This document shows, in pieces, positions 16,971 to 26,185 of a stretch of DNA of 64,000 nt. Position 1 is the stretch's first letter, and each line of letters opens with the position of its first letter. Origin of the DNA: an uncultured Paracoccaceae bacterium (GTDB lineage: Bacteria > Pseudomonadota > Alphaproteobacteria > Rhodobacterales > Rhodobacteraceae); contig CANMPK010000001.1 in assembly GCA_947499725.1 (NCBI GenBank), positions 558,001 to 622,000 of the forward strand, in the 5' to 3' direction. The notes beneath the pieces were generated by a model. That model was not told the DNA's origin, made no database searches, and saw only the letters and a program-made list of their open reading frames with translations. Both the position numbers and the translations under genes were made by a program.

Positions 16971-17876
16971 CTAGATTTTACCTTGCTCTTTGAGATGCTT
17001 ACGGTGCTCTTTGATCTCATCCTGTACGAAGTCACGGAAGGCTTGGATGCGCTGTGAGTGGCGCAATTCTTCTGGATAGGCCAAGTATACAGGGATTTCA
17101 GAGCTTTCTTCCTCTGGCAGAACGCGCACCAGATGGGGGTTTTCTTCGACCACGTAATCCGGAAGTACGCCAATGCCCAAATCATGCAGCACTGCCTGCA
17201 GGACGCCAAAGTAGTTATTCACCAGCAGGCGAGACGGAATGTCGTTTGTCAGTAGCCATTGTGTGAAGGCTGCGCTGGCGCTGACCTGTGTGGCGTCGGT
17301 CCGCTGACAGATCAAACGGTGGTGAGACAGATCAGAGGTGTCTTCCAGCGCGTCGTGCTCGTCCAGATACTTTTGCGTTGCATAAAGACGCATGCGCACG
17401 CTCATCAAGCGTTTGCGGATCAGATCAGCTTGGCTTGGCTCTTTCATGCGGATCGCAGCGTCGGCTTCTCGCATTGGCAAATCAAGCACGCGCTCTTCCA
17501 GCATCAGATCAATGTTCAGATCTGGGTATTGTTCATACAGCTTGTGCAGGCGCGGGGCGAGCCAGATGGTGCCAAAGCCCAGTGTTGTGGTCACGCGCAA
17601 TTCGCCAAACACTTCTTCTTCGCTGTCGCGAATGCGGGCAGAGGCCGCATCAAGGCGTTTGGTCATGGCGCGCGTTGCGTCAAACAGTAATTCGCCTTGT
17701 TCGGTGAGAATCAGACCACGTGCGTGACGGTGGAATAGGGTGGTGTTCAGGCTTTCTTCCAAAGCGCGCACCTGCCGCGAAACGGCGGATTGAGACAGAT
17801 GTAGCGTGTCACCTGCATGTGTCAGGCTGCCGGCGTCCGCAACGGCGTGAAAGATTCTTAGCTTGTCCCAGTCCAT
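16971..17876 (-). CDS. lsrB: LysR-family regulator of the LsrB/VtlR type
   Basis: 301 residues. The N-terminal winged HTH reads MDWDKLRIFHAVADAGSLTH and FHRHARGLILTEQGELL, which I recognise as the distinctive pattern of LsrB/VtlR, a conserved alphaproteobacterial regulator of envelope, stress and sRNA genes. An effector domain (about residues 88-290) follows. The frame opens 12 codons earlier, but the ATG at 17876 fits the family. It is divergent from the ior fusion gene (168-bp shared region) and followed by the candidate sRNA. The Brucella, Agrobacterium and Sinorhizobium members activate AbcR sRNAs; that role here is inference. Confidence 0.78.
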   Translation of the reverse strand: MDWDKLRIFHAVADAGSLTHAGDTLHLSQSAVSRQVRALEESLNTTLFHRHARGLILTEQGELLFDATRAMTKRLDAASARIRDSEEEVFGELRVTTTLGFGTIWLAPRLHKLYEQYPDLNIDLMLEERVLDLPMREADAAIRMKEPSQADLIRKRLMSVRMRLYATQKYLDEHDALEDTSDLSHHRLICQRTDATQVSASAAFTQWLLTNDIPSRLLVNNYFGVLQAVLHDLGIGVLPDYVVEENPHLVRVLPEEESSEIPVYLAYPEELRHSQRIQAFRDFVQDEIKEHRKHLKEQGKI

Positions 17877-18044
17877 ATTCGCAACTTTTGTTAACCTTCT
17901 GCATTGATACAAGAATTTTGGATAAAGCGAAATATGTGACGCTAGGTTTTCACAAAACTGTTTCCTTTTTTCCTTGGTTGGGTCAGCATTGGTGACCTAA
18001 CATAGGGTCAAGATGCAATCATCCAGCCGTTGAGGAGACGCCAG

Positions 18045-21000
18045 ATGACCCACTCTAAGATATCGTTGAACGATAAGTTCGACCTCGAAAAACACCAAGT
18101 TTTATTGAACGGAACACAGGCGCTTGTGCGCTTGATGCTTACACAAAAGGCAAGAGATACTGCGGCTGGTTTAAATACAGCCGGTTATGTGACGGGGTAT
18201 CGCGGATCTCCGCTTGGAGCGGTGGATAGCGTGATGATGCGGGCGCAAAAACATCTCTCGCCCGCAGATATTACTTTTCAATCTGGATTGAACGAAGATC
18301 TGGCGGCAACTGCACTTTGGGGGACGCAGCAGGCCGAGATGCGGGGGGAAGGCAAGTTCGATGGTGTCTTCGGCCTGTGGTACGGCAAAGGGCCGGGGGT
18401 GGATCGCTCGGGGGATGTGATGCGCCATGCCAATATGGCGGGCACGTCTGCTCACGGTGGTGTGCTGATGGCCATGGGGGATGACCATACTGGCGAAAGC
18501 TCTACCGTTTTGCACCAATCCGAATGGGCTTTGGTGGATGCTTATATGCCGATCGTGTCACCGGCGGGTGTGCAAGAGATCATCGACTACGGCATCTATG
18601 GTATTGGATTGTCGCGGTTTTCTGGCCTTTGGGTGGGTTTGAAAACCATGAAAGACACGGTCGAGGCGACCTCGGTGATTGATGGTCGTGTGGATCGCAT
18701 GGCCTTGGTGACACCGGCCTTTGTGATGCCTGAGGATGGGTTGAACATCCGCCGCATGGACACGCCACATCTGCAAGAAACGCGGATCATTGATTACAAA
18801 CGTTTTGCGGCCGAGGCCTATTCACATGCCAACAAAATGGATCAACGCAAATGGGGTAAACCCGGTGCGAAGATCGGCTTTGTGGCCGCTGGCAAGAACT
18901 GGCTGGATTTGACCCATGCGATGTCTTTGCTAGGCATTGATGAGGCAGAGGCAGAGCGTTTGGGGCTGACCACCTATAAGATTGGTCAAAGCTTCCCACT
19001 GGATATGCGCGGCTTTAAGGATTGGGCCGAGGGGCTTGATCTAATTGTTATCGTTGAAGAAAAGCGCAAGCTGATCGAAACGCAGGTGCGCGAATGTCTG
19101 TTTGATAATCGCGGCGGGCGTCGTGTGTATGGCTGGTACAAAGGCGGCATGAGCGAGCGGGGGCGTGAAGAGCTGTTCCCAACACGCGGCGCTTTGGATC
19201 CGGTGATGATTGCTGACAAGATTGGTGAAATTCTGATCGAGGAAGGGCGCAGCACGGAGGCGATGAAGGCGGCGATTGATGTGCTGCATGAAGCGCAGCG
19301 CGCAGATAATGCCGAGGATTTGGCGGTGCGTGTGCCGCATTTCTGCTCTGGCTGCCCGCATAACAGCTCGACCCGCGTGCCAGATGGATCCCGCGCCGGG
19401 GCGGGGATCGGCTGCCATTATATGGTGCAGTGGATGGACCGCGAGACCGAGGGTTTCACCCATATGGGCGGCGAAGGCGTGAACTGGATTGGTGAAGCAC
19501 CCTTCAGCACCCGCGATCATATGTTCCAGAACCTTGGCGATGGCACCTATACCCATTCTGGCGTGCAAGCGATCCGAGCGGCTTTGGTGGCTGGCACGAA
19601 CATCACCTATAAAATCCTGTACAACGATGCGGTCGCGATGACCGGCGGGCAGGCGATTGATGGGGATATTTCTGCGGCGCAAATCACGCGTGAATTGCAG
19701 GCCATGGGCGTGAAAGACATCGCTTTGGTCTATGATGAAAAGGAAGATATCGATCTTAATCAATTCCCAAGTGGCTTGATGGTGCATGAGCGCGCGGAAC
19801 TGATGTCGGTTCAGGAAAAGATGAGCCATTTGAAGGGCGTATCGGCCATCGTGTATGTGCAGACCTGCGCCAATGAAAAGCGCCGTCGCCGCAAACGTGG
19901 GGCCTTTCCTGACCCTGATCAGCGCGTGTTTATCAACACAGATGTTTGCGAGGGCTGCGGCGATTGTGGTGTGCAATCTAACTGTGTGTCGATCGTGCCT
20001 GTGGAAACCGAATTGGGCCGCAAGCGCGCAATTGATCAATCCAGTTGCAACAAGGATTTCAGCTGTGTGAATGGCTTCTGCCCATCCTTCGTGACCCTGT
20101 CTGGCGCCAAGATCAAAAAGCAATCTGCTGCAGAGTTTTCAATGCCTAATCTGCCAGAGCCGGTTTTGCCGACCATCAAGGGCACCCATAACGTGATCAT
20201 GACGGGCGTCGGCGGCACAGGGATTGTGACCATCGGCGCGGTGCTGGCTCAGGCGGCGCAGATTGATGGCAAAGCAGCGGGGATGATGGAGATGGCTGGC
20301 CTCGCCCAAAAGGGTGGCGCGGTGCATATCCATTGCCGTTTGGCCGAAAAACCCGAAGACATCAGCGCGATCCGTGTGGCGACTGGTGAATGTGATGCCT
20401 TGATCGGCGGTGATCTGGTGGTCAGCGCGGGGGCGAAAACCATTGGTCTCATGGCGGCCGGGCGCACGGGGGCTGTGGTGAACAGCCATGAGATTATCAC
20501 CGGAGAGTTTACGCGAAACACAGAGTTCACAATCCCGGGCGAGCGACTGGAGCTGCAACTGCAGGCGCGTTTGCAGGATCGTCTGTCCTTGTTTGATGCC
20601 TCTGAACTGGCGCGTGTGATGATGGGGGATTCCATCTATTCCAACATGATGATCTTTGGGGCGGCTTGGCAAAATGGGTTTATCCCGCTGACTCGCGATG
20701 CCATTTTCGCAGCGATTGATCTGAATGGGGCAAAGGTAGCTGAAAACCAAAAGGCCTTTGATTTAGGGCGTTGGGCGGCATTTGCACCTGAAGAGGCTGC
20801 GCAGATGCTAAAGCCTGTGGTCGCAGAGAAGCCGAAATCGCTTGAAGAGAAAATCGCCTTTCGGGTGGATCATCTGACGGCGTATCAGGATGCAAAACTG
20901 GCGGCAAAATACGCAGATTTGGTCGCGCAATTCAAAGACGAGACTTTGAAAGAAGCGGTGGCCCTCGGGTACCATAAGCTGTTGTCCTATAAGGATGAAT

Positions 21001-21461
21001 ACGAGGTGGCTCGGCTGCATCTGGATACTCATGAAAAGGCCAAGGCGCAGTTTGAGGATGGGTTTGAGGTGAGCTATCATCTTGCGCCGCCAATCCTGAG
21101 CGGCAAGGGCGACAATGGACGTCCGAAGAAGCGCAAGTTTGGTGGCTATATGCTGACTGGCTTTAAAGTGCTGGCACGGCTGAAGGGGCTGCGCGGCACG
21201 CCGCTGGATATCTTTGGCTACACCCAAGAGCGCCGGATGGAGCGTGATCTGATCACGCAGTTTGAAGCGGATATGCAAAGCCTGTTGGAGCAACCAGACT
21301 ATATGGCGCAAGAGGCCGCGATTGCTTTGGCCAAGCTGCCGCTGGATATTCGTGGATTTGGCCCTGTGAAGGAAGCCAACGCTGAAAAAGCGGCCAAAAC
21401 ACGAGAGGCTTTGTGGGCCGAGATTAAATCGCCTGCAATGCCGCCCATGGCTGCGGAATAA
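18045..21461 (+). CDS. Indolepyruvate ferredoxin oxidoreductase family protein (fused subunits)
   Basis: 1138-residue thiamine-diphosphate and iron-sulfur enzyme that oxidatively decarboxylates aryl- or branched-chain 2-oxo acids to acyl-CoA. In archaea this is two proteins (IorA, IorB); here both are in one chain. Seen: N-terminal pyrimidine domain (GYRGSPLGAVDSV near 50), ThDP domain (CSGCPHNSSTRVPDGS near 434), 4Fe-4S cysteines (CEGCGDCGVQSNC near 634 and CNKDFSCVNGFC), and the gamma domain (GVGGTGIVTIGAVLAQAA near 720). ATG at 18045 follows GAGGAGACG. The exact substrate cannot be read from sequence. A terminator follows. Confidence 0.9.
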   Translation: MTHSKISLNDKFDLEKHQVLLNGTQALVRLMLTQKARDTAAGLNTAGYVTGYRGSPLGAVDSVMMRAQKHLSPADITFQSGLNEDLAATALWGTQQAEMRGEGKFDGVFGLWYGKGPGVDRSGDVMRHANMAGTSAHGGVLMAMGDDHTGESSTVLHQSEWALVDAYMPIVSPAGVQEIIDYGIYGIGLSRFSGLWVGLKTMKDTVEATSVIDGRVDRMALVTPAFVMPEDGLNIRRMDTPHLQETRIIDYKRFAAEAYSHANKMDQRKWGKPGAKIGFVAAGKNWLDLTHAMSLLGIDEAEAERLGLTTYKIGQSFPLDMRGFKDWAEGLDLIVIVEEKRKLIETQVRECLFDNRGGRRVYGWYKGGMSERGREELFPTRGALDPVMIADKIGEILIEEGRSTEAMKAAIDVLHEAQRADNAEDLAVRVPHFCSGCPHNSSTRVPDGSRAGAGIGCHYMVQWMDRETEGFTHMGGEGVNWIGEAPFSTRDHMFQNLGDGTYTHSGVQAIRAALVAGTNITYKILYNDAVAMTGGQAIDGDISAAQITRELQAMGVKDIALVYDEKEDIDLNQFPSGLMVHERAELMSVQEKMSHLKGVSAIVYVQTCANEKRRRRKRGAFPDPDQRVFINTDVCEGCGDCGVQSNCVSIVPVETELGRKRAIDQSSCNKDFSCVNGFCPSFVTLSGAKIKKQSAAEFSMPNLPEPVLPTIKGTHNVIMTGVGGTGIVTIGAVLAQAAQIDGKAAGMMEMAGLAQKGGAVHIHCRLAEKPEDISAIRVATGECDALIGGDLVVSAGAKTIGLMAAGRTGAVVNSHEIITGEFTRNTEFTIPGERLELQLQARLQDRLSLFDASELARVMMGDSIYSNMMIFGAAWQNGFIPLTRDAIFAAIDLNGAKVAENQKAFDLGRWAAFAPEEAAQMLKPVVAEKPKSLEEKIAFRVDHLTAYQDAKLAAKYADLVAQFKDETLKEAVALGYHKLLSYKDEYEVARLHLDTHEKAKAQFEDGFEVSYHLAPPILSGKGDNGRPKKRKFGGYMLTGFKVLARLKGLRGTPLDIFGYTQERRMERDLITQFEADMQSLLEQPDYMAQEAAIALAKLPLDIRGFGPVKEANAEKAAKTREALWAEIKSPAMPPMAAE

Positions 21462-21470
21462 TCCACGAGG

Positions 21471-21494
21471 CGGGGCGTCTTTAGCGCCCCGTTT
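21471..21494 (+). terminator. Terminator after the ior gene
   Basis: 7-bp stem CGGGGCG / CGCCCCG with a 7-base loop, followed by TTTC. Nine bases after the stop codon. The T-run is short, so efficiency is uncertain. Confidence 0.6.
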
Positions 21495-21591
21495 CGCCCT
21501 GCGTCGCAGTCGTGCATCACAATTGACAAAATCCTGTGAAAGCAGAACAATTATGCAGTGACATTTCAGTCGCTATGCTTATTTAAACGCT

Positions 21592-22479
21592 ATGACTTCG
21601 CAACGCGCTATTATCAGAGACATCAGCTACGCCCATTCCGCCGAAACACCAGTCGGTCGGGCGATGATCCGTATTCTGGAGAATTCCACCGGTCGTGTGA
21701 GCCTGATCAAAAAGGCCAAAGGCTACGAGCATGAGGTCGCCAATGGGCGCGATTTCTGGGCTGTGATGGTGGAACGCTATGGCTTGCGGCTAGAGGTGGT
21801 TGGTGGCTCGCTGGACAATGTTCCGCGCGAAGGGCCGCTGTTGATGATTGCCAACCATCCTTATGGCATTCTGGATGGCCTGATGATGGGGCACATCCTC
21901 AGCGAGATCCGCGGCGATTTTCGTATTTTGGCCCATCGCGTGTTTCGCAAGGCGGAAGATTTGAACCGGATCATTCTGCCGGTGAGTTTTGATGAAACCA
22001 AAGAAGCTATGAAGCTGAACCTGAACACTCGCAAGGTGGCGCTGGAATATCTGAAAGAGGGCGGGGCGATCGGGATTTTCCCTGGCGGCACAGTCAGCAC
22101 AGCGCCGCGTCCGTTTGGTCAACCGCTTGATCCGTTGTGGCGTGGGTTTACCGCCCGCATGGTGGCGAAATCCGAAGCGACGGTTCTGCCGATCTTCTTT
22201 GATGGCACCACAACACGCCTGTTCCAATTGGCCAGCCATCTGCACGTGACATTGCGCATGGGCTTTTTGATCCGCGAATTTAAGAAACGTGTTGATCAGC
22301 CGGTGCGTATTGTGGTCGGCGATCCGATCCCGCGTGTTGAACTGGATAAGCGCGCGAAAGATGGTAAGGCCTTGATGGACTTCCTACGGAGCGAGACATA
22401 TGCTCTGTCACCAACGCCTATTGATACGGGCGCATACGGATTTGAATTCGAAGAAAGATATCGGGGCGCAAAGTCCTAA
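21592..22479 (+). CDS. Lysophospholipid acyltransferase family protein (PlsC-like)
   Basis: 295-residue glycerolipid acyltransferase. The catalytic HX(4-5)D-type motif is in MIANHPYGILDGLMMGHIL near 85-103, and the acceptor-binding block GGAIGIFPGGTVSTAPRPFG near 153-172. The rest lacks the two N-terminal membrane helices of classical PlsC, so it is probably peripheral. The substrate may be lysophosphatidic acid or lyso-ornithine lipid; I cannot separate these. It lies 17 bp upstream of murI and probably shares its transcript. Confidence 0.8.
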   Translation: MTSQRAIIRDISYAHSAETPVGRAMIRILENSTGRVSLIKKAKGYEHEVANGRDFWAVMVERYGLRLEVVGGSLDNVPREGPLLMIANHPYGILDGLMMGHILSEIRGDFRILAHRVFRKAEDLNRIILPVSFDETKEAMKLNLNTRKVALEYLKEGGAIGIFPGGTVSTAPRPFGQPLDPLWRGFTARMVAKSEATVLPIFFDGTTTRLFQLASHLHVTLRMGFLIREFKKRVDQPVRIVVGDPIPRVELDKRAKDGKALMDFLRSETYALSPTPIDTGAYGFEFEERYRGAKS

Positions 22480-22496
22480 ATTAAAAGGCAAACGGC

Positions 22497-23309
22497 ATGG
22501 CAGTAGGCATTTTCGATAGCGGTCTTGGTGGATTGACGGTTTATGACGCTGTTCGTAAGGCGCAGCCGGATCTTCCAATCGTGTATTTTGGCGACAACGC
22601 GCATGCGCCTTATGGCGTGCGGGATGCGGATGATATTTTCAACCTGACAACCTCTGCCGTGGAGCGCCTTTGGGAAGCTGGCTGTGATCTGGTGATCTTG
22701 GCTTGTAATACGGCCAGCGCTGCAGCTTTGCGCAAGATGCAGGAAAGCTGGCTGCCAGAAGACAAACGCGTGTTGGGCGTGTTCGTGCCCTTGATCGAAG
22801 CGCTGACAGAACGCCAGTGGGGCGACAATAGCCCGCCACGCGAAGTGGCGGTGAAGCACGTGGCTTTGTTTGCCACCCCTGCAACAGTGTCGAGCCGTGC
22901 GTTCCAGCGCGAGCTGGCGTTCCGCGCGATTGGCGTGGATGTCGAAGCGCAGGCCTGCGGCGGTGTTGTGGATGCCATTGAAGAAGGCGACACAATTTTG
23001 GCCGAAGCCTTGGTGCGCAGCCATGTGGATGCGCTAAAGCGTAAGATGCCAAGCCCAGAGGCGGCGATCTTGGGCTGCACCCATTACCCTTGGATGGAAG
23101 ACACTTTTCAGGATGCCTTGGGCAAAGACGTTAAAGTCTATAGCCAAGCGTCCTTGGTGGCCGACAGTCTGGGCGATTATCTAGAGCGTCATCCAAAGAT
23201 GCGCGGAGAGGGGACGGAGAACATGTTCCTGACCACAGGTGATCCGAAGAAAGTGTCGGCGCACGCGACGCAATTCTTGCGACGATCGGTGGAATTCGTC
23301 TCGGCTTGA
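22497..23309 (+). CDS. murI: Glutamate racemase
   Basis: Makes D-glutamate for peptidoglycan. The 270-residue length is normal. Both catalytic cysteines are seen, in [11 protein letters not shown] near 72 and [10 protein letters not shown] near 186, together with the N-terminal [16 protein letters not shown] (residues 4-19) and [10 protein letters not shown] near 31-40. The ATG comes 17 bp after the acyltransferase stop. argC follows after 87 bp. Confidence 0.96.
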   Translation: MAVGIFDSGLGGLTVYDAVRKAQPDLPIVYFGDNAHAPYGVRDADDIFNLTTSAVERLWEAGCDLVILACNTASAAALRKMQESWLPEDKRVLGVFVPLIEALTERQWGDNSPPREVAVKHVALFATPATVSSRAFQRELAFRAIGVDVEAQACGGVVDAIEEGDTILAEALVRSHVDALKRKMPSPEAAILGCTHYPWMEDTFQDALGKDVKVYSQASLVADSLGDYLERHPKMRGEGTENMFLTTGDPKKVSAHATQFLRRSVEFVSA

Positions 23310-23396
23310 AATCAGGCGAGCGGCTCTTTAGAACCTCGATGAAATTTCTGGCGTAAGCGCCATGGCCTCGGTGTAGGCAGCAAAGGAAGGTCTGAC

Positions 23397-24425
23397 ATGA
23401 CCCATAAAATCGCAATTCTTGGTGCAAGCGGCTATACAGGCGCGGAGCTTGTGCGCCTGATCGCAACCCATCCTTCTATGGAAATTGTCGCTTTGGGCGC
23501 CAATTCCAAAGCGGGTATGGCGATGGCTGATGTGTTCCCACATCTGCGTCACTTGGATTTGCCGGATTTGGTGACGATTGATCAGATCGATTTTGACGCC
23601 GTGGATTTGGTATTCTGTGGCCTGCCACATGCGACCAGCCAAAAGGTGATCCGTGATCTGCCGAAAACCGTGAAGATCGTAGATCTGTCCGCGGATTTCC
23701 GTCTGCGTGACCCTGAAGAATACGTCAAATGGTATGGCGGTCAGCATGATGCGCTCGAGCAGCAGGCAGAGGCGGTCTATGGCCTGACGGAATTCTACCG
23801 CGATGACATCAAGACCGCGCGTTTGGTTGCGGGCACCGGCTGTAACGCTGCAACGGGCCAATATGCTTTGCGTCCTTTGATCGAAGCAGGCGTGATTGAT
23901 CTGGACCAGATCATTCTGGATCTGAAATGTGCGGTCTCTGGCGCAGGTCGGTCTTTGAAAGAAAACCTGCTGCACGCCGAGCTGAGCGAGGGCTATCACC
24001 CTTACGCATTGGGCGGCACGCACCGTCACCTTGGTGAGTTTGATCAGGAATTCAGCGCCATTGCAGGCCGTCCTGTGAAGGTACAATTCACCCCACATCT
24101 GGTGCCAGCCAACCGCGGCATCTTGGCGACGGTTTATGTGCAGGGCAATGCGCAAACCATCCATGACACGCTGGCGGCGGCTTATAAGGATGAGCCTTTC
24201 ATTCAAATGCTGCCTTTTGGACAGGCACCAAGCACACGCCATGTGCGTGGCAGCAACTTCTGCCACATCGGCGTGACAGCAGACCGCATTGAAGGGCGAG
24301 CCATTGTTGTGGCAGCTTTGGATAACCTTACAAAGGGCTCCAGCGGTCAGGCGATGCAAAACGCGAACCTGATGCTGGGCATTGAAGAGACCGAAGGCCT
24401 GATGCTGGCGCCTTGCTTCCCGTAA
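23397..24425 (+). CDS. argC: N-acetyl-gamma-glutamyl-phosphate reductase
   Basis: NADPH-dependent third step of arginine synthesis. 342 residues. NADP loop [16 protein letters not shown] at residues 6-21; catalytic Cys in [17 protein letters not shown] near 149; the conserved [17 protein letters not shown] near 200, with the base histidine; and [17 protein letters not shown] near the C-terminus. ATG preceded by AAAGGAAGG. ccmE starts 45 bp later. Other arg genes are absent from the window. Confidence 0.97.
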   Translation: MTHKIAILGASGYTGAELVRLIATHPSMEIVALGANSKAGMAMADVFPHLRHLDLPDLVTIDQIDFDAVDLVFCGLPHATSQKVIRDLPKTVKIVDLSADFRLRDPEEYVKWYGGQHDALEQQAEAVYGLTEFYRDDIKTARLVAGTGCNAATGQYALRPLIEAGVIDLDQIILDLKCAVSGAGRSLKENLLHAELSEGYHPYALGGTHRHLGEFDQEFSAIAGRPVKVQFTPHLVPANRGILATVYVQGNAQTIHDTLAAAYKDEPFIQMLPFGQAPSTRHVRGSNFCHIGVTADRIEGRAIVVAALDNLTKGSSGQAMQNANLMLGIEETEGLMLAPCFP

Positions 24426-24470
24426 GCGCCAGTCTTTGTTGGCCATTAGGCAACCAACGGAAGTGATCCT

Positions 24471-24914
24471 ATGAAGGGTTTGAAAAAGAAACGCCGTATC
24501 CAAGTGATCGTGGTGGCCTTTGTGGCATTGGCTTTGTCCTCTGGATTGATTGGCTATGCGATGCGCGATGGCATCAACTTTTTCCGCTCTCCAACGCAGG
24601 TGACGGAAGAGCCGCCTGCGGCCAATGAGGTCTTCCGGATTGGTGGCCTTGTGGAAGAGGGCAGCTTGGTGCGCGGTCAAGGCGAGACGGTGACCTTCAA
24701 GGTGACCGATGGCGGCGCAAGCGTGCCAGTGGCTTTCACTGGCGTGTTGCCGGACTTGTTTGAAGAAAACCAAGGCATGGTGGGCACAGGCCGGTATATC
24801 GACGGTGTGTTCCAAGCCTCTGAAATTCTTGCCAAACATGATGAGACCTACATGCCTAAAGAGGTCATAGACGCGCTGAAAGATCAGGGCGTCTATGTGG
24901 AGCCTGAAGGCTAA
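24471..24914 (+). CDS. ccmE: Cytochrome c maturation protein CcmE (heme chaperone)
   Basis: Periplasmic heme chaperone that holds heme covalently and hands it to the CcmF/CcmH ligation complex. The 147 residues start with a basic tail (MKGLKKKRRIQ), then one membrane anchor (about 11-30). The beta-barrel domain includes FRIGGLVEEGSLVRG near 61-75, and the heme-binding histidine lies in LAKHDETYMP near 123. The partner genes ccmF and ccmH lie downstream, separated by the GTA lysis genes. ccmABCDG are elsewhere. Confidence 0.95.
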   Translation: MKGLKKKRRIQVIVVAFVALALSSGLIGYAMRDGINFFRSPTQVTEEPPAANEVFRIGGLVEEGSLVRGQGETVTFKVTDGGASVPVAFTGVLPDLFEENQGMVGTGRYIDGVFQASEILAKHDETYMPKEVIDALKDQGVYVEPEG

Positions 24915-24958
24915 TCCAGCCGCGCGCAGCGGGGCTGCGTGCGCTGGGGTTTATTCCC

Positions 24959-24996
24959 GTTAACCAATGGTTTGCACCCTTTCGCTGAAACCAGCG
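24959..24996 (+). promoter_or_regulatory. Possible promoter region of the GTA lysis genes
   Basis: The 93-bp gap between ccmE and the endolysin gene holds a CtrA-type half site, GTTAACC (24959-24965, part of TTAACCAA), and a small hairpin CGCTG-AAAC-CAGCG (24983-24996) just before the ribosome binding site AGAGGTGAG. CtrA is known to control GTA lysis genes in Rhodobacter capsulatus. Only one half site is present, so this is suggestive at best. Confidence 0.3.
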
Positions 24997-25007
24997 AGAG
25001 GTGAGCT

Positions 25008-25619
25008 ATGCCAACAGTCAAACAAATCGCCCGCGAGATCGTGGCGCGCGAAGGCGGCTTTGTGAACGATCCCGATGATCCGGGCGGCGCGACCAATTTG
25101 GGGGTCACGCTTGGGGTCTATCAACGGCTCGGGCGTGATCAGGATGGGGATGGCGATATCGATGTCGCTGATCTGCGCAGGCTGCAGCCCGACGAAGCGG
25201 TGCGCATTTTCATGGAACACTACTTTGATGCGCCGGGTTTGGGGCAGCTACCCAAACCGATCCAAGCCAGCGTTTTCGACATGTACGTGAATGCTGGCAG
25301 TAACGCCGTGAAAATTCTGCAACGGCTCTTGCGCCAGATGGGGCAAGAGGTTGCGGTAGATGGCATTCTAGGCCCGCAAACCGCGAAAGCCGCCGAAGCG
25401 GCCGCTGCGCTTGCGCCGGATCATTTTGTAGATGCTTACGGGATTGCGCGGCGCAATTATTATCTGCGCCTTGCGGATCGCCGCGCACCTTTGCGTAAAT
25501 TCGCCCGCACACGGGCAGGGGGCAAAGGCGGCTGGGTGCAGCGCGCGGAAGAGTTCATCTCGCCGCGGTACCATCTGAGTGATGCGGAGTTTCAGAAGCG
25601 GGTGGCGTCATGGGCATAA
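25008..25619 (+). CDS. GTA-type endolysin, N-acetylmuramidase (GH108)
   Basis: 203-residue peptidoglycan hydrolase. The N-terminal glycoside hydrolase 108 domain (about residues 1-95) has the catalytic-Glu motif VAREGGFVNDPDDPGGATN and LGVTLGVYQ. The C-terminal part (about 110-175) matches a peptidoglycan-binding_3 module (VDGILGPQTAKAAEAAA). It has no signal peptide, so release needs the holin encoded next; the two genes overlap by 10 bp. The pair matches the lysis module of rhodobacterial gene transfer agents, which often lies outside the structural GTA cluster. No other phage genes are nearby. A stray prophage remnant is the alternative. Confidence 0.85.
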   Translation: MPTVKQIAREIVAREGGFVNDPDDPGGATNLGVTLGVYQRLGRDQDGDGDIDVADLRRLQPDEAVRIFMEHYFDAPGLGQLPKPIQASVFDMYVNAGSNAVKILQRLLRQMGQEVAVDGILGPQTAKAAEAAAALAPDHFVDAYGIARRNYYLRLADRRAPLRKFARTRAGGKGGWVQRAEEFISPRYHLSDAEFQKRVASWA

Positions 25620-26149
25620 TCACGGGCTTATTTGATCTGATCTTTGGCAATGGGCGCAATGTGATGAAAGACACGATCGAGGTCTTTCGGGAAAACGCAG
25701 AGGCCGAGGCAGATCGCAGTCATGATCGCTATGATCTGGCGCTGTCGCAATTTGGTGGGGAATTCCTGCAAGGTCAGCGTGGGCGGTTTGATCAATTTAT
25801 GGATGGTCTCAACCGCCTGCCGCGCCCTTTGATGGCCCTTGGCTGTTTGGGGCTTTTTATTTCGGCCATGGTAGACCCCGTCTGGTTTGCCGCCCGTATG
25901 CAGGGCATCGCCCTGGTGCCAGAGCCCCTGTGGTGGCTGCTTGGAGTGATCGTTAGCTTCTATTTTGGGGCACGCCATCAGATGAAAGGGCAAGAGTTTC
26001 AGCGTGCTATGGCGGCAAGCCTTGTGCAAAGCTCTTCGCTGGTTGCTCAATCCGGTGGCAGTACCGATGAAGAAAACCGCGCGTTGGTGGATTGGCGTCA
26101 GCAAAGCACCTATCCGCGACAATCGGCCTGCCTGCACGCGCGGAATTGA
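25610..26149 (+). CDS. GTA-type holin (three-TM holin family)
   Basis: 179-residue membrane protein that would make membrane holes to let the endolysin out. The N-terminal soluble part (about residues 1-60) carries the family block FRENAEAEADRSHDRYDLAL. Hydrophobic segments follow near 70-88 (LMALGCLGLFISAMV) and 98-122 (VPEPLWWLLGVIVSFYFGA), matching the GTA_holin_3TM family as I know it. ATG at 25610 lies inside the endolysin frame, so translation is coupled. The stop is 36 bp before ccmF. Confidence 0.82.
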   Translation: MGIITGLFDLIFGNGRNVMKDTIEVFRENAEAEADRSHDRYDLALSQFGGEFLQGQRGRFDQFMDGLNRLPRPLMALGCLGLFISAMVDPVWFAARMQGIALVPEPLWWLLGVIVSFYFGARHQMKGQEFQRAMAASLVQSSSLVAQSGGSTDEENRALVDWRQQSTYPRQSACLHARN

Positions 26150-26185
26150 ATTGGCGCGGGCAGGTGGCAGGGCTATATAATCCCC

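Noticed and set aside
23328-24839. 503-codon open frame on the minus strand
   Set aside because: Lies over argC and ccmE, both certain on the plus strand; no recognisable protein features.
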